IMG/VR virus record: IMGVR_UViG_3300031673_014237
Coordinates: 1 to 46,317 of that record
Direction: 5' to 3' (one strand)
Source: a virus
DNA: 46,317 nt
Shown: positions 1 to 7,910 of the stretch, in pieces
How positions within the stretch are numbered: position 1 is the stretch's first letter
Layout of the letters: each line of letters opens with the position of its first letter
Translations under genes and position numbers: made by a program
Notes under the pieces: generated by a model
Told to the model about the DNA's origin: nothing
Seen by the model: only the letters and a program-made list of their open reading frames with translations
Database searches by the model: none

Positions 1-612
1 AATACAGATGAAAATGGAGGTTTTTACTTTTACCCTACCGTAAATATGCTTGGTCTCAACGTCCGTATGACTGAAGTGACTGCTGCCATAGCCAGATGCC
101 AACTGCAAAAATTGGATAGTTTTATAGAGGCAAAACGAAAGAATGTCAAACGCTTACATGAGGTTTTAGAAGATATACCAGCCATAAAACCGTCCCCGAT
201 TAGAGACAACTGTACCCATTCATACTATGTACAGTCGTTTAAATGGGATGCTGAGGCAGCAGGGATACACAGAGATAAATATATTGAGGCCGTGAAAGCA
301 GAACTTACACCAGAGGAAGGGCGGGAATCAGAAGGTGTGCCCATCGGTTGTGGATACATAAAACCCCTTAATCTTTTTCCCTTGTTTCAGAATGAACAGC
401 TCTATGGTGGAACCTCATACCCATTTAATTTAGCGCCAAGAGGTAATATGGCAGAAAACTACGCTCCCGGCTCTTGCCCTGTTGCCGAAAGGCTATGGAA
501 GGATAAATTGTTTTTATGGAGATTACAAAGTTTGCCTTTAACGGAAGAAGATATAAACGATGTTGGGCAAGCATTCTCCAAGGTCTGGGAAAATCGGAGG
601 GAGTTAAAGTGA
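1..612 (+). CDS. DegT/DnrJ/EryC1/StrS-family PLP aminotransferase, C-terminal part (5' end outside window)
   Basis: The frame is open from base 1, so the gene begins before the window and only about 203 residues remain. The sequence GLNVRMTEVTAAIARCQLQK matches the family's typical 'G.N.RMTE..AA....QL.KLD' block, and the C-terminal CPVAERLWKDKLFLW block is also typical. These enzymes transfer an amino group from glutamate to a nucleotide-linked keto-sugar. The PLP-binding lysine lies upstream and cannot be seen. PseB-like, GNAT and NeuB-like genes downstream make a PseC-type role in nonulosonic acid synthesis plausible, but the substrate is inferred. The stop overlaps the next gene (GTGA). 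Confidence 0.85.
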   Translation, partial: NTDENGGFYFYPTVNMLGLNVRMTEVTAAIARCQLQKLDSFIEAKRKNVKRLHEVLEDIPAIKPSPIRDNCTHSYYVQSFKWDAEAAGIHRDKYIEAVKAELTPEEGRESEGVPIGCGYIKPLNLFPLFQNEQLYGGTSYPFNLAPRGNMAENYAPGSCPVAERLWKDKLFLWRLQSLPLTEEDINDVGQAFSKVWENRRELK

Positions 613-857
613 AGGAAGAAGCAAAGGCATCAAGCAAACAGGTAGGAGGAAACCATTATAAACAGTACAAAATCCAACCTTACGAGTTTTTCATTAAAAA
701 TCAGATCCCTCATCATAAAGCTGCGATTATTCGCAGAATACTGAGGTATGATCACCCTACAGGGGCAGGGTTAGAGGACTTAGAGAAAATCAAGCATGAA
801 GTCGATTTAATAATCGAATTTGAGGGGTGGCCCCATGCAGGAAAAGAAAAGAATTAA
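609..857 (+). CDS. DUF3310-family small phage protein
   Basis: About 82 residues. I chose the GTG at 609, which overlaps the upstream stop as GTGA and has GGAGGG about 8 bases before it. The block VGGNHYKQYKIQPYEF, followed by RRILRYDHPTGAGLEDLEKI, is the DUF3310 signature (VGGdHY...qPieF ... ikYi.Ry..K.G.eDL.Ka). The family is common in phages. As far as I recall, the T7 gp1.7 nucleotide kinase has been linked to it, but no kinase motif is obvious here. It is translationally coupled to the aminotransferase, although the functions look unrelated. Confidence 0.8.
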   Translation: MKEEAKASSKQVGGNHYKQYKIQPYEFFIKNQIPHHKAAIIRRILRYDHPTGAGLEDLEKIKHEVDLIIEFEGWPHAGKEKN

Positions 858-867
858 ATTAAAATAT

Positions 868-888
868 ACAGCTTGAATCAGTATAATA
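868..888 (+). promoter_or_regulatory. Putative promoter, -10 TATAAT with shared upstream motif
   Basis: ACAGCTT, a few bases, then TCAGTATAATA precedes the NeuB-like gene. The same pair of motifs occurs at 8188-8206 upstream of another plus-strand gene. TATAAT fits a bacterial -10 box, but there is no good -35 at 17 bp. This could be an extended -10 promoter. The evidence is only two copies. Confidence 0.3.
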
Positions 889-908
889 TAAGAAGGAGAA
901 TAAAAAAA

Positions 909-1817
909 GTGATTCAATGGGTAGCAGAAATAGGCAGTAATCACAACAGATCGCTAAGCCGAACCCTCAGCTTAATTGACAAGGCCGCTGAGATCGGCTG
1001 TAATGGGGTGAAATTTCAATTATTCAATGCAAGGCTACTCTATGCCCCAGAATTTAAAGATCGTATAGCCTCGATGGAAAAATGGGCTTTACCAGAGAGA
1101 TTTCTCCCCTCCATCAAAGCACACTGTAACAAGAAGAGAATTAAAATTGGCATCTCAGTTTTTGATTTAAGGTCAGTCGAAATTGCAAAAGAATATGCAG
1201 ATTGGCTAAAGATAGGAAGTTATGAAATATTGTGGTTCCCTCTATTAAAAGCCGTCATTGATACCGGGCTCCCTTGGGTTTTCTCAACGGGAATGACAAA
1301 CGATATGAATGGAATTGGATGGTTGATATCTATGGGGTTATATAAGGGCAACCCCCCATATGCTATCTTGCATTGCAACTCTAATTACCCTGCCCTGCCA
1401 AAACATTGCAATTTATCCCGGATCAAGGAGATTGAAAAATCAACAAGAATTCTTGAGAAGCAAAGACCTGAACAAAATTATGTGCCTGCAAAAATTGGAT
1501 GGAGCGATCACACTAGAAATCCAGAATTAGTTTTGACTGCAATTGAACAAGGAGCATCTATTGTTGAGTTTCACTTTGATCTTGAAGATGGCAAGGGAGC
1601 AGAATCGTCATATAATCATTGCTGGAAACCCAGCGAAGCCAAGTTTTTAATTGAGAGGTCTGTATTTTTTGAAAGGATCGAGATGGAATACCCAGACAAA
1701 GAACAATGGATTCATTCAGCCTCAACAAAGGAAAATGAGGCCAGCAAATGGAGAACGGACCCGGAAGACGGATTGAGACCGTTGCAAAAATATAGATCAG
1801 AATTACTTAAAAAATAA
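909..1817 (+). CDS. NeuB/PseI-family nonulosonic acid synthase lacking the SAF domain
   Basis: 302 residues from a GTG at 909, which is preceded by AGGAG at 894-898; an upstream TTG at 873 is in frame but has no good ribosome site. NeuB enzymes condense phosphoenolpyruvate with an N-acetyl-hexosamine. Visible family blocks are VAEIGSNHNRS, GCNGVKFQLF, KIGSYEI...PLL, FSTGMTND, ILHCNSNYP, GWSDHT and GASIVEFHF. NeuB proteins usually have about 340 residues with a C-terminal SAF (antifreeze-like) domain. This one ends at RPLQKYRSELLKK with no such domain, as in some shortened relatives. Whether the product is sialic, legionaminic or pseudaminic acid cannot be read from the sequence. Confidence 0.85.
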   Translation: MIQWVAEIGSNHNRSLSRTLSLIDKAAEIGCNGVKFQLFNARLLYAPEFKDRIASMEKWALPERFLPSIKAHCNKKRIKIGISVFDLRSVEIAKEYADWLKIGSYEILWFPLLKAVIDTGLPWVFSTGMTNDMNGIGWLISMGLYKGNPPYAILHCNSNYPALPKHCNLSRIKEIEKSTRILEKQRPEQNYVPAKIGWSDHTRNPELVLTAIEQGASIVEFHFDLEDGKGAESSYNHCWKPSEAKFLIERSVFFERIEMEYPDKEQWIHSASTKENEASKWRTDPEDGLRPLQKYRSELLKK

Positions 1818-1847
1818 CTTTACTTTTTGTCTTTTAGGGGAAGAAAG

Positions 1848-2435
1848 ATGAAATTGATTAAAAAATTGCCAAGCCGCAAAGACAGAAAAGGAAAGACAAG
1901 ACAATATGGGATTTTCTTTTGTTCTTATTGTAAGCAGGAGATTGAGAAAGCGGTTGAAAACGGCAAAGCAGATAAATCTTGCGGATGTTCAAGAAGAAAA
2001 TTGGCAGGTATAAATAGAGCAAGGCATCGTGAAGGCAAAACTAGACTTTATAAAACTTGGTTAGATATGAAACAAAGATGTGTGAATCCAAATAATGGGG
2101 GCTACCAATATTATGGAGGGAGGGGAATCAAAGTTTATAATGAATGGTTAGATTATATTGTTTTCAGAGATTGGGCACTGGCCAATGGATATAAACCCGA
2201 TCTTACGATAGACAGAAAAAACAATAATGGCAATTATGAGCCTAATAATTGTTGGTTTATCACCCAAAAAGAAAATAACAGAAACCAAAATAAAACAATT
2301 CTTTCAATGAAAATCGCAAATGAAATTAGATCAAAATATGTTCCTTGGAAATATTCGATGTATAAACTTGCTGAAGAATATAATGTAACACAAACACACA
2401 TTTTCAATATATTGAAAGGAAGAGCGTGGACTTAA
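1848..2435 (+). CDS. Free-standing HNH-like (homing-type) endonuclease with C-terminal HTH
   Basis: 195 residues from ATG 1848, with AGGGG at 1836-1840 as ribosome site. A Cys-rich N-terminus (CSYC ... CGC) suggests a zinc ribbon. The middle contains YKTWLDMKQRCVNPNN, YYGGRGIKVYNEW, LTIDRKNNNGNYEPNNCW and a QKENNRN tail, a block common in phage-borne endonuclease-like proteins. The last 45 residues (IRSKY...KLAEEYNVTQTHIFNILKGR.W) look like a helix-turn-helix of the intron-endonuclease type. It interrupts the sugar cassette as a stand-alone gene. Function is inferred from family resemblance. Confidence 0.65.
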   Translation: MKLIKKLPSRKDRKGKTRQYGIFFCSYCKQEIEKAVENGKADKSCGCSRRKLAGINRARHREGKTRLYKTWLDMKQRCVNPNNGGYQYYGGRGIKVYNEWLDYIVFRDWALANGYKPDLTIDRKNNNGNYEPNNCWFITQKENNRNQNKTILSMKIANEIRSKYVPWKYSMYKLAEEYNVTQTHIFNILKGRAWT

Positions 2436-2454
2436 TAATATAAGGAGTTACTAA

Positions 2455-2730
2455 ATGGATGAATTTGAAAAAGAAATGTTAAAAACAATTGCTAAATTTC
2501 ATCGACACCCATTAGATGATATTGAATATGTATACCAAAAGATCAAACAATTTGATAAGGTAATCACTTTAATTAACTTTGCAGATGAGTTTAACCAGAG
2601 ATTGAGATATATGGGAAATCTGTTTGTAGCAATAACTAAAACACCAAGAAATGCTTTTGAATGGATTAATTGGGCAGGAAAAAATAATAAATTCAAAGCA
2701 ACAGTTGAAGAAACATTAAAAGAACGATGA
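2455..2730 (+). CDS. Hypothetical protein, 91 aa
   Basis: I do not recognise a family. ATG 2455 follows AAGGAG at a good distance. The protein is charged and probably helical (MDEFEKEMLKTIAKF ... ATVEETLKER), with no signal peptide or membrane segment. Its stop overlaps the next start as ATGA, so it is co-translated with the secreted 3D protein. Confidence 0.6.
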   Translation: MDEFEKEMLKTIAKFHRHPLDDIEYVYQKIKQFDKVITLINFADEFNQRLRYMGNLFVAITKTPRNAFEWINWAGKNNKFKATVEETLKER

Positions 2731-3224
2731 AAAGGTATCAAAAGGAACTTAAAAAAATGAAAAGTAAAATCTTCTTTCTCCTCGCCTTTATCTTGCTATT
2801 CATTCCTTCCCTGGTCAATTCAAACTCAGACGATGTTGCGATAAGACTAGCTAACCTTGAGAAACGAATAACGGAACTGGAAACCTACATTGAAATGGGC
2901 AGCATTAATTACACTCACCAAAAGGTTACTGTTACCGCTTATCATCCGAATTCAAAGGGCATTAACTCAGATCGAAACCCTGCCAGGACAGCAACGATGA
3001 AAAGGCCGATTGCTGGTTACACCCTGGCAATTTCTAATGAATTGTTTCGTTTGGGCTGGCTGGGAAAGAAAATCTATATTGATGGCTGGGGAGTTGGAAG
3101 GGCCACAGACAGAATGAGCACATCAGTAAAGGGCAAGCATATTGACATCTGTTTTCCAAGTTTAAAGACTGCCAGAACATTTGGAATAAAACGAGGGATA
3201 TTGGCCGTTTTATTATTGCAATGA
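2727..3224 (+). CDS. Secreted or membrane-anchored 3D-domain (RlpA/MltA-like barrel) protein
   Basis: 165 residues from ATG 2727 (ATGA overlap); an in-frame ATG at 2757 also has an upstream AGGAA and would start directly at the signal peptide. Residues 11-33 form a hydrophobic signal or anchor. A short heptad-like stretch (VAIRLANLEKRITELETYIE) follows. The 3D domain then runs from TVTAYHP to the end, with the three aspartates D119 (YIDGWG), D128 (ATDRM) and D140 (HIDICF). 3D domains belong to the double-psi barrel fold of peptidoglycan lytic transglycosylases. A cell-wall role during infection is plausible but not shown. The gene lies outside the late lysis cassette. Confidence 0.7.
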   Translation: MKRYQKELKKMKSKIFFLLAFILLFIPSLVNSNSDDVAIRLANLEKRITELETYIEMGSINYTHQKVTVTAYHPNSKGINSDRNPARTATMKRPIAGYTLAISNELFRLGWLGKKIYIDGWGVGRATDRMSTSVKGKHIDICFPSLKTARTFGIKRGILAVLLLQ

Positions 3225-3236
3225 GGGAAAGAAACC

Positions 3237-4307
3237 ATGAAACATTCAATTGTCTATAAAAACAAAGACAGATATGCCAGTTTTCCGTTGCTGGAGAAAC
3301 TTGATGACAGAATCTTAATTGGGTTTTTCACTGCCCCCATTCCTGACCACATGGGCTTGTTTTGGTGGAATGTACTTGAATCATTTGACCAAGGAGAAAC
3401 GTGGCAGGATTTCAATCGGTGGACAGACTCGAAGCCCCGTTCTGTAATACATCATTACAATTGGCCTGCCAATTCTCCACGGGAGAAATCAGACAGATTT
3501 GTATTTGAAGCCGGGGAATCAATGATTGCAACCGGCTCATATGGATTCAAGATAAACCGCAAAGAGAAGATAATCACAAAAAGCACAAATCTCTTCTATC
3601 GCCATTACCCAAAAGACTGGGAAAAGCTCAACAATCAAAAAACCTATGAAATCCCAGGTATTGATATCATTTTAACCTTTCCAAGGCTCCTCCAGATTGA
3701 CAATTTAATCTTGATTCCTGCCTATGCAATTTTGAAAGGAAGTGGGAAAAGCCGTTGCCTTGTATGGAGATCAACTGACTATGGGAGAACTTTCCATCTA
3801 TGGAATATGTTCCCTGATGAAATTGATGGAAACGAAATGGCTTTTATTGCCACAACCAATGGCATCCTTGCTCATATTCGCAGTGACAAGCACCCTTATC
3901 TGCTGGAAAGTTGGTCAGAAAATGCTGGGATGACATGGTCATATCCCACAAAGGTTTCCAGTGCCAGGAGCAATATAATCGGTGGCCCTCCACATCTATT
4001 GAAATTGAATGATGGCAGGATAATATGCAGCTATGGCTATCGTTTTCAACCAATGGGCATTCGGGCAATTGTGTCTGAAGATGAAGGGAGAATGTGGTCT
4101 GCTCCGACAATTCTGCGAGAAGACGGCGGATATTCAAGCAGCCTGCACAAAAGAAAATGGAAAAGCAAATTTAAAATGCCTCATGCCGGGAATGACATCG
4201 GGTATCCTGTGAGTATTCAATGTGATGATGAATCAATTTTGACGGCATATTACATAACCGGAAAAGATCGAATAACGGGGATCGAAGTGACGAAATGGAA
4301 GATTTGA
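3237..4307 (+). CDS. BNR/Asp-box sialidase-superfamily protein
   Basis: 356 residues. Four Asp-boxes (S.D.G.TW type) are visible: SFDQGETW at 49-56, STDYGRTF at 179-186, SENAGMTW at 227-234 and SEDEGRMW at 280-287. This fits a six-bladed beta-propeller sialidase fold. Sialidases remove terminal sialic or related nonulosonic acids. No signal peptide is seen, so it may act in the cell or on the virion. Its place between genes for nonulosonate synthesis suggests related substrates, but Asp-boxes also occur in non-sialidases and I did not identify the full arginine triad. Confidence 0.7.
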   Translation: MKHSIVYKNKDRYASFPLLEKLDDRILIGFFTAPIPDHMGLFWWNVLESFDQGETWQDFNRWTDSKPRSVIHHYNWPANSPREKSDRFVFEAGESMIATGSYGFKINRKEKIITKSTNLFYRHYPKDWEKLNNQKTYEIPGIDIILTFPRLLQIDNLILIPAYAILKGSGKSRCLVWRSTDYGRTFHLWNMFPDEIDGNEMAFIATTNGILAHIRSDKHPYLLESWSENAGMTWSYPTKVSSARSNIIGGPPHLLKLNDGRIICSYGYRFQPMGIRAIVSEDEGRMWSAPTILREDGGYSSSLHKRKWKSKFKMPHAGNDIGYPVSIQCDDESILTAYYITGKDRITGIEVTKWKI

Positions 4308-4308
4308 A

Positions 4309-4566
4309 ATGAGACAATTTAAGTCGGTAACAGAAGAAGAAGTTGAAAAAGTATGGGGCAATGCCAATTTCGGTTCCGATCTAAATGAGCGCAAAATGGA
4401 TGTCGTCAAAGGGGCACTGCTCAAATGGGCAAGTGAATACAGCACCGGACATACGGCATTTTGTATATTGGTTGAACTTGGTTTAATAACGGAAAAGAAA
4501 CACCTTACAGCCCGTGGCAGGCGGCAATTATGGGAATTTTTTGGGAATAACTGTGCAAAAGTTTAA
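4309..4566 (+). CDS. Hypothetical protein, 85 aa
   Basis: No family recognised. It starts one base after the sialidase stop region, so it is in the same operon. The sequence (MRQFKSVTEEEVEKVWGNANFG ...) has a helical middle and a basic ARGRRQLWEFF tail. It resembles small phage proteins that often accompany metabolic genes. Confidence 0.55.
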   Translation: MRQFKSVTEEEVEKVWGNANFGSDLNERKMDVVKGALLKWASEYSTGHTAFCILVELGLITEKKHLTARGRRQLWEFFGNNCAKV

Positions 4567-4582
4567 ATTACAAGGAGACAAA

Positions 4583-5536
4583 ATGAACTGGAATGAAAAG
4601 GAAGTTTTAATCACTGGTGGCACTGGCAGCCTCGGGAAAGCCCTAACAAAACAACTACTCAATGAGTACCATCCAAAAGGCATCAGAATATTCAGTAGAG
4701 ATGAATTGAAGCAATGGGAAATGAAAAGTGCTCTTGCCCAGGAATACAAAACCCTCCCCGTGTCTTTTCTTGTTGGCGATATCCGAGATCGGAAACGGGT
4801 TGAATTGGCAACTAAAGGCGTGCATATTATTATTCATGCTGCTGCTCTTAAACAAGTGCCCTCATGTGAAGATAACCCCTTAGAAGCCATCAACACAAAC
4901 ATCATCGGCGCCCAAAACGTGCTTTATGCTGCCCTTGAAAACAAGGTTGAAAAGGTTATGGCGATCAATACAGACAAAGCCGTAATGCCGATAAATTTAT
5001 ACGGAGCAACGAAACTTTGTGCTGAGAAGTTGTTCATCCAAGGCAATACCTACAGCGGAAATCGAATCCCTCACTTTTCAGTTTGTCGTTACGGAAATGT
5101 AATTGGAAGCAGGGGCAGCGTTATCCCTTTGTTCCAAAAACAATATGCCGAGACAGGAAAGGTGACCATCACCGACAAAAATATGACCCGTTTCTGGATT
5201 ACATTGGTCCAGGCCTCCAACTTCATTTTACAAGCAATTGAAGATATGGAAGGAGGGGAGATTTTCATTCCCAAAATGTCCAGTGCTGCTGTGGCAACAA
5301 TAGCACATGCAATCTGTCCTGATGCAGAAATTGAAATCGTGGGGATTCGGCCTGGAGAGAAATTGCATGAGACATTAATCACAAAAGAGGAAAGTGTTCA
5401 CACAACAATGAATATAGGTAAAAATAGATTTGAAATCAGAGCAATAGGAAAATTCAACCAATTTGAATACCGTAGTGACAACAATCCCCATTGGTTGGCA
5501 TTGGAGCAAATAAAGGAAATGATAAAGGAGGCATAA
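4583..5536 (+). CDS. pseB: PseB-like UDP-GlcNAc 4,6-dehydratase (SDR family)
   Basis: 317 residues from ATG 4583, preceded by AAGGAGAC. An upstream in-frame GTG lies inside the previous gene and is unlikely. The NAD(P) motif ITGGTGSLG is at residues 10-18. The catalytic residues of PseB-type enzymes are in place: T130-D131-K132 (INTDKAV) and Y140...K144 (LYGATK). The blocks CRYGNVIGSRGSV and GIRPGEKLHE are also typical. PseB performs the first step of pseudaminic acid synthesis (4,6-dehydration and 5-epimerisation of UDP-GlcNAc); related CapD/FlaA1 enzymes differ in stereochemistry. The acetyltransferase gene follows with TAATG overlap. Confidence 0.88.
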   Translation: MNWNEKEVLITGGTGSLGKALTKQLLNEYHPKGIRIFSRDELKQWEMKSALAQEYKTLPVSFLVGDIRDRKRVELATKGVHIIIHAAALKQVPSCEDNPLEAINTNIIGAQNVLYAALENKVEKVMAINTDKAVMPINLYGATKLCAEKLFIQGNTYSGNRIPHFSVCRYGNVIGSRGSVIPLFQKQYAETGKVTITDKNMTRFWITLVQASNFILQAIEDMEGGEIFIPKMSSAAVATIAHAICPDAEIEIVGIRPGEKLHETLITKEESVHTTMNIGKNRFEIRAIGKFNQFEYRSDNNPHWLALEQIKEMIKEA

Positions 5537-6090
5537 TGACCCCTATAGCAAAAACCAAACGCCTTGAATTAGTCAGCCTTATAGAATTGGTGGAAGAGGA
5601 ATACCCTACCAATTACTTGTCTTGGCTAAATGATCCAGAAGTAACCAAATACAATCATTGGGGCCTCTTCCCATACACTTCTTTGACGAGAGACCAATAT
5701 ATACAAGAACTCAAAAAGAGCAATAAAGCAATCGTTTGGGCCTGCCTTGTTGAGGGAATTCACATTGGAAACTTCACCCTACAAAATATCAACTATATAT
5801 ACCGCAGTGCAGAGTTTGCAGTGGTCATGGGCGAAAAAGAATATTGGAATAAGGGATATTGCACTGAAGCAGCCCGCCTGCTTTTTGCCCACGCCTTTGA
5901 TAAACTAAACCTTCACCGGGTGTGGACTGGTACGGCAGCAACAAACGCCGGAATGAGAAAAGTTGCTGAGAAATTGGGCATGACAAATGAGGGGGTTTTC
6001 ATTGACGCTATGTTTCTCAATGGAGAGTATGTTAATATTTATGAATTTGGGATCACCGAAAAAGAATGGAGACAACATGAAAACAAATGA
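5536..6090 (+). CDS. GNAT-family N-acetyltransferase (RimJ/RimL type, PseH-like role likely)
   Basis: 184 residues from ATG 5536, which overlaps the pseB stop, with AAAGGAGG at 5525-5531. It has the RimJ/RimL layout: RLELVSL at the N-terminus, WLNDPEVTKYNHWG, GNFTLQNI, the acetyl-CoA region EYWNKGYCTEAARLL, and NLHRVWTGTAATNAGMRKVAEKLGM near the end. Coupling to pseB suggests it acetylates a 4-amino sugar nucleotide as PseH does, giving a UDP-2,4-diacetamido sugar. The exact substrate is inferred. Confidence 0.85.
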   Translation: MTPIAKTKRLELVSLIELVEEEYPTNYLSWLNDPEVTKYNHWGLFPYTSLTRDQYIQELKKSNKAIVWACLVEGIHIGNFTLQNINYIYRSAEFAVVMGEKEYWNKGYCTEAARLLFAHAFDKLNLHRVWTGTAATNAGMRKVAEKLGMTNEGVFIDAMFLNGEYVNIYEFGITEKEWRQHENK

Positions 6091-6256
6091 CATCTTCAAT
6101 CAAGTCAAAAAGATTCGTACCCAGAACAATGAAAACTGGATGGAACTTTTGAGGCTAGCTTTTAGAATAGATCCATACAATGCCAAGAAAATTATGCAAA
6201 AGATTGTTGAGTGTGATGAAAAGATCAAAGACCTTTGTAAGGAGTTGATAGAATGA
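6077..6256 (+). CDS. Hypothetical small protein, 59 aa
   Basis: ATG 6077 lies inside the end of the acetyltransferase gene and has GGAGAC just upstream, so translation is coupled. The protein is charged and helical (NENWMELLRLAFRIDP ... KIKDLCKELIE). No family recognised. Confidence 0.55.
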   Translation: MKTNDIFNQVKKIRTQNNENWMELLRLAFRIDPYNAKKIMQKIVECDEKIKDLCKELIE

Positions 6257-6438
6257 AAACCAAAACAGCAAGAAGGTTTCTGAGTCGTAATGCCTATAAA
6301 GCAGCACACATAAAAACATTCACCCCTAACAAAAAGAACCACTTCACAAGACGATGGCAAGAATGCCTTAAAACAGTTGCAAAAGAAATGAGGATCAAAA
6401 ATGAGCAAAAAGAAAAAGCAGAAACGATCGAAACTTAA
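6253..6438 (+). CDS. Hypothetical small basic protein, 61 aa
   Basis: Overlaps the previous stop (ATGA) with AAGGAG upstream. It is basic and rich in Lys, Arg and His (KTARRFLSRNAYKAAH). It overlaps the start of the next gene by 38 bases in another frame, which is typical of compact phage operons. No family recognised. Confidence 0.5.
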   Translation: MKTKTARRFLSRNAYKAAHIKTFTPNKKNHFTRRWQECLKTVAKEMRIKNEQKEKAETIET

Positions 6439-7795
6439 AAAGAATCTGAATGCTCTGAAAACAATTAACCCCGGTATGTTCAGTTGGTTAAAAAAGCAAC
6501 CAGAGATTGATTGGATACAGGAGATTAAAAGCGAAAACGGAGACAGAAATCTGCTTATTCAAAGTGGCAGCAATCTGATCAATGCCTATCTAATGGACAA
6601 TCCAATGAAAGAGGCCGAGAGCGTAGCAGACCAAATGAATCTATACAAGGAAAATATCAGCATTATCATTGGGGCTGGACTAGGCTATCTTTGCAAAGCC
6701 GTTTTAGAGAAAATGGAAAAGAAACACAGAGTTATTGTAATCGAACCTATTGGAAGCATGATCAAATTAGCCCTGTCTAATTTTGACTTCTCAGAGGATC
6801 TCCGAAAAGGAAATCTAATATTCCTGCCGGGCAAGATTGAATTAGTCTATACCCTGCATTTTCTTAGTGGTCAATTTGTTATTTCCGATTGGTTACTAAC
6901 AACCGAAAAGTATACTCGCCATCGCCCCCATGAATATAATGAAATCGTCTCAGCTGCCCAGGAGACTATTAACCAGATAATGTGTAATACTGGAACTGTT
7001 GCAGGGGCCGCTGGAGGGATAATCGCTGACAATGACATTGCCTGTATGCCCTACGTCCTGCGACACCGGGGAGTAAATGAATTAAAAGGACTGTATAAGG
7101 ATAAACCTGCTATTTGTGTAAGCACCGGTCCCTCACTGGCAAAGAATATACATCATTTAATTGACCTTAAAGACAGGGCAATTATTATTTGTGTCGGGCA
7201 GGCAATCCGGCCATTGCTAGGTTATGGAATTAAACCTGATTTTGCAACAACTGTCGATTTTGGCGAAGTCAATATTGGACACTTTAAGGGGTTACTTGAT
7301 TGTAATATTCCCCTTGTAACAATAAACAGAACCTACGCCCTTTTAATAAAAGCATGGCAAGGACCCAAATTTATTGCTGCCACACCGGTCCCCGGATATG
7401 AGAGTATGGCAACTGGAATACTGACAGACAAAGGGTTTATCGAGGCCGGTGGCAGTGTAGCCCATTTGTCATTCGGTCTCGCACAATTGCTTGGCTGCAA
7501 CCCTATTGCTTTTTTGGGACAAGATTTGGCCTTGACGGATGGATCACATATTCCACTGGCAGATGCTTCAGGGGAGGTAAAAATAAATGCAGCAGGTGGG
7601 ATCGATTGGGTTGTGAAAGACCCCCGATGCAGTTTAACAGGCGAAGGGAAATCATACAGCATGGGCATGGTGCATTATGTTGAGGGATTTTATGGAGGAA
7701 AAACTTTAACAAACATGGGCCTAATGTCATTTTTGACAGTTTTTGAGGGAATGATATCTCGTCACCTTGAAGGAAATAAAGGGAAATTAACTTGA
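6401..7795 (+). CDS. Maf/DUF115-family glycosyltransferase (flagellin nonulosonate transferase-like)
   Basis: 464 residues after GAGGATCAAAA. The Lys-rich N-terminus is followed by IIIGAGLGYL (89-97) and the DUF115 core PAICVSTGPSLAKN (236-249), ALL-beta/alpha segments with GYGIKPDFATTVDF, GGSVAHLSFGLAQLLG and FLGQDLALTDGSHI. DUF115 (MAF_flag10) proteins of bacteria attach pseudaminic or legionaminic acid to flagellin serines and threonines. It closes the sugar cassette, so the likely acceptor is a host surface or flagellar protein, or a phage protein. CMP-activation (PseF/NeuA) and PseG genes are not in the window and would have to lie to the left or come from the host. Confidence 0.82.
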   Translation: MSKKKKQKRSKLKKNLNALKTINPGMFSWLKKQPEIDWIQEIKSENGDRNLLIQSGSNLINAYLMDNPMKEAESVADQMNLYKENISIIIGAGLGYLCKAVLEKMEKKHRVIVIEPIGSMIKLALSNFDFSEDLRKGNLIFLPGKIELVYTLHFLSGQFVISDWLLTTEKYTRHRPHEYNEIVSAAQETINQIMCNTGTVAGAAGGIIADNDIACMPYVLRHRGVNELKGLYKDKPAICVSTGPSLAKNIHHLIDLKDRAIIICVGQAIRPLLGYGIKPDFATTVDFGEVNIGHFKGLLDCNIPLVTINRTYALLIKAWQGPKFIAATPVPGYESMATGILTDKGFIEAGGSVAHLSFGLAQLLGCNPIAFLGQDLALTDGSHIPLADASGEVKINAAGGIDWVVKDPRCSLTGEGKSYSMGMVHYVEGFYGGKTLTNMGLMSFLTVFEGMISRHLEGNKGKLT

Positions 7796-7804
7796 TTTTT
7801 ATAT

Positions 7805-7879
7805 GCGGTAGGGTCGGGTGAGGTAGGGTCAGGACTGGCACGGCGAGGCGTGGTGAGGTTTGGTAAGGTATGGCATGGT
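7805..7879 (+). repeat. Pentamer array NNGGY, 15 consecutive 5-bp units
   Basis: Fifteen consecutive pentamers share GG at positions 3-4 and T or C at position 5 (one ends in A), while positions 1-2 vary: gcGGT agGGT cgGGT gaGGT ... aaGGT atGGC atGGT. It fills most of the gap between the Maf gene and the next start. It is not an open frame. The G bias is strictly on this strand, so a strand-specific DNA or RNA role is possible. Confidence 0.85.
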
Positions 7880-7910
7880 TTTAAAAGAAATTTAACAGGA
7901 GACGACCAAC

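Noticed and set aside
516-608. Longer N-terminus for the DUF3310 gene starting at 516
   Set aside because: It would lie wholly within the aminotransferase gene in another frame, and the GTG at 609 has the GGAGGG site and the stop/start overlap.
7805-7879. Coding region or simple microsatellite
   Set aside because: There is no start codon with a ribosome site, and two of every five bases vary, so it is not a simple slipped repeat.
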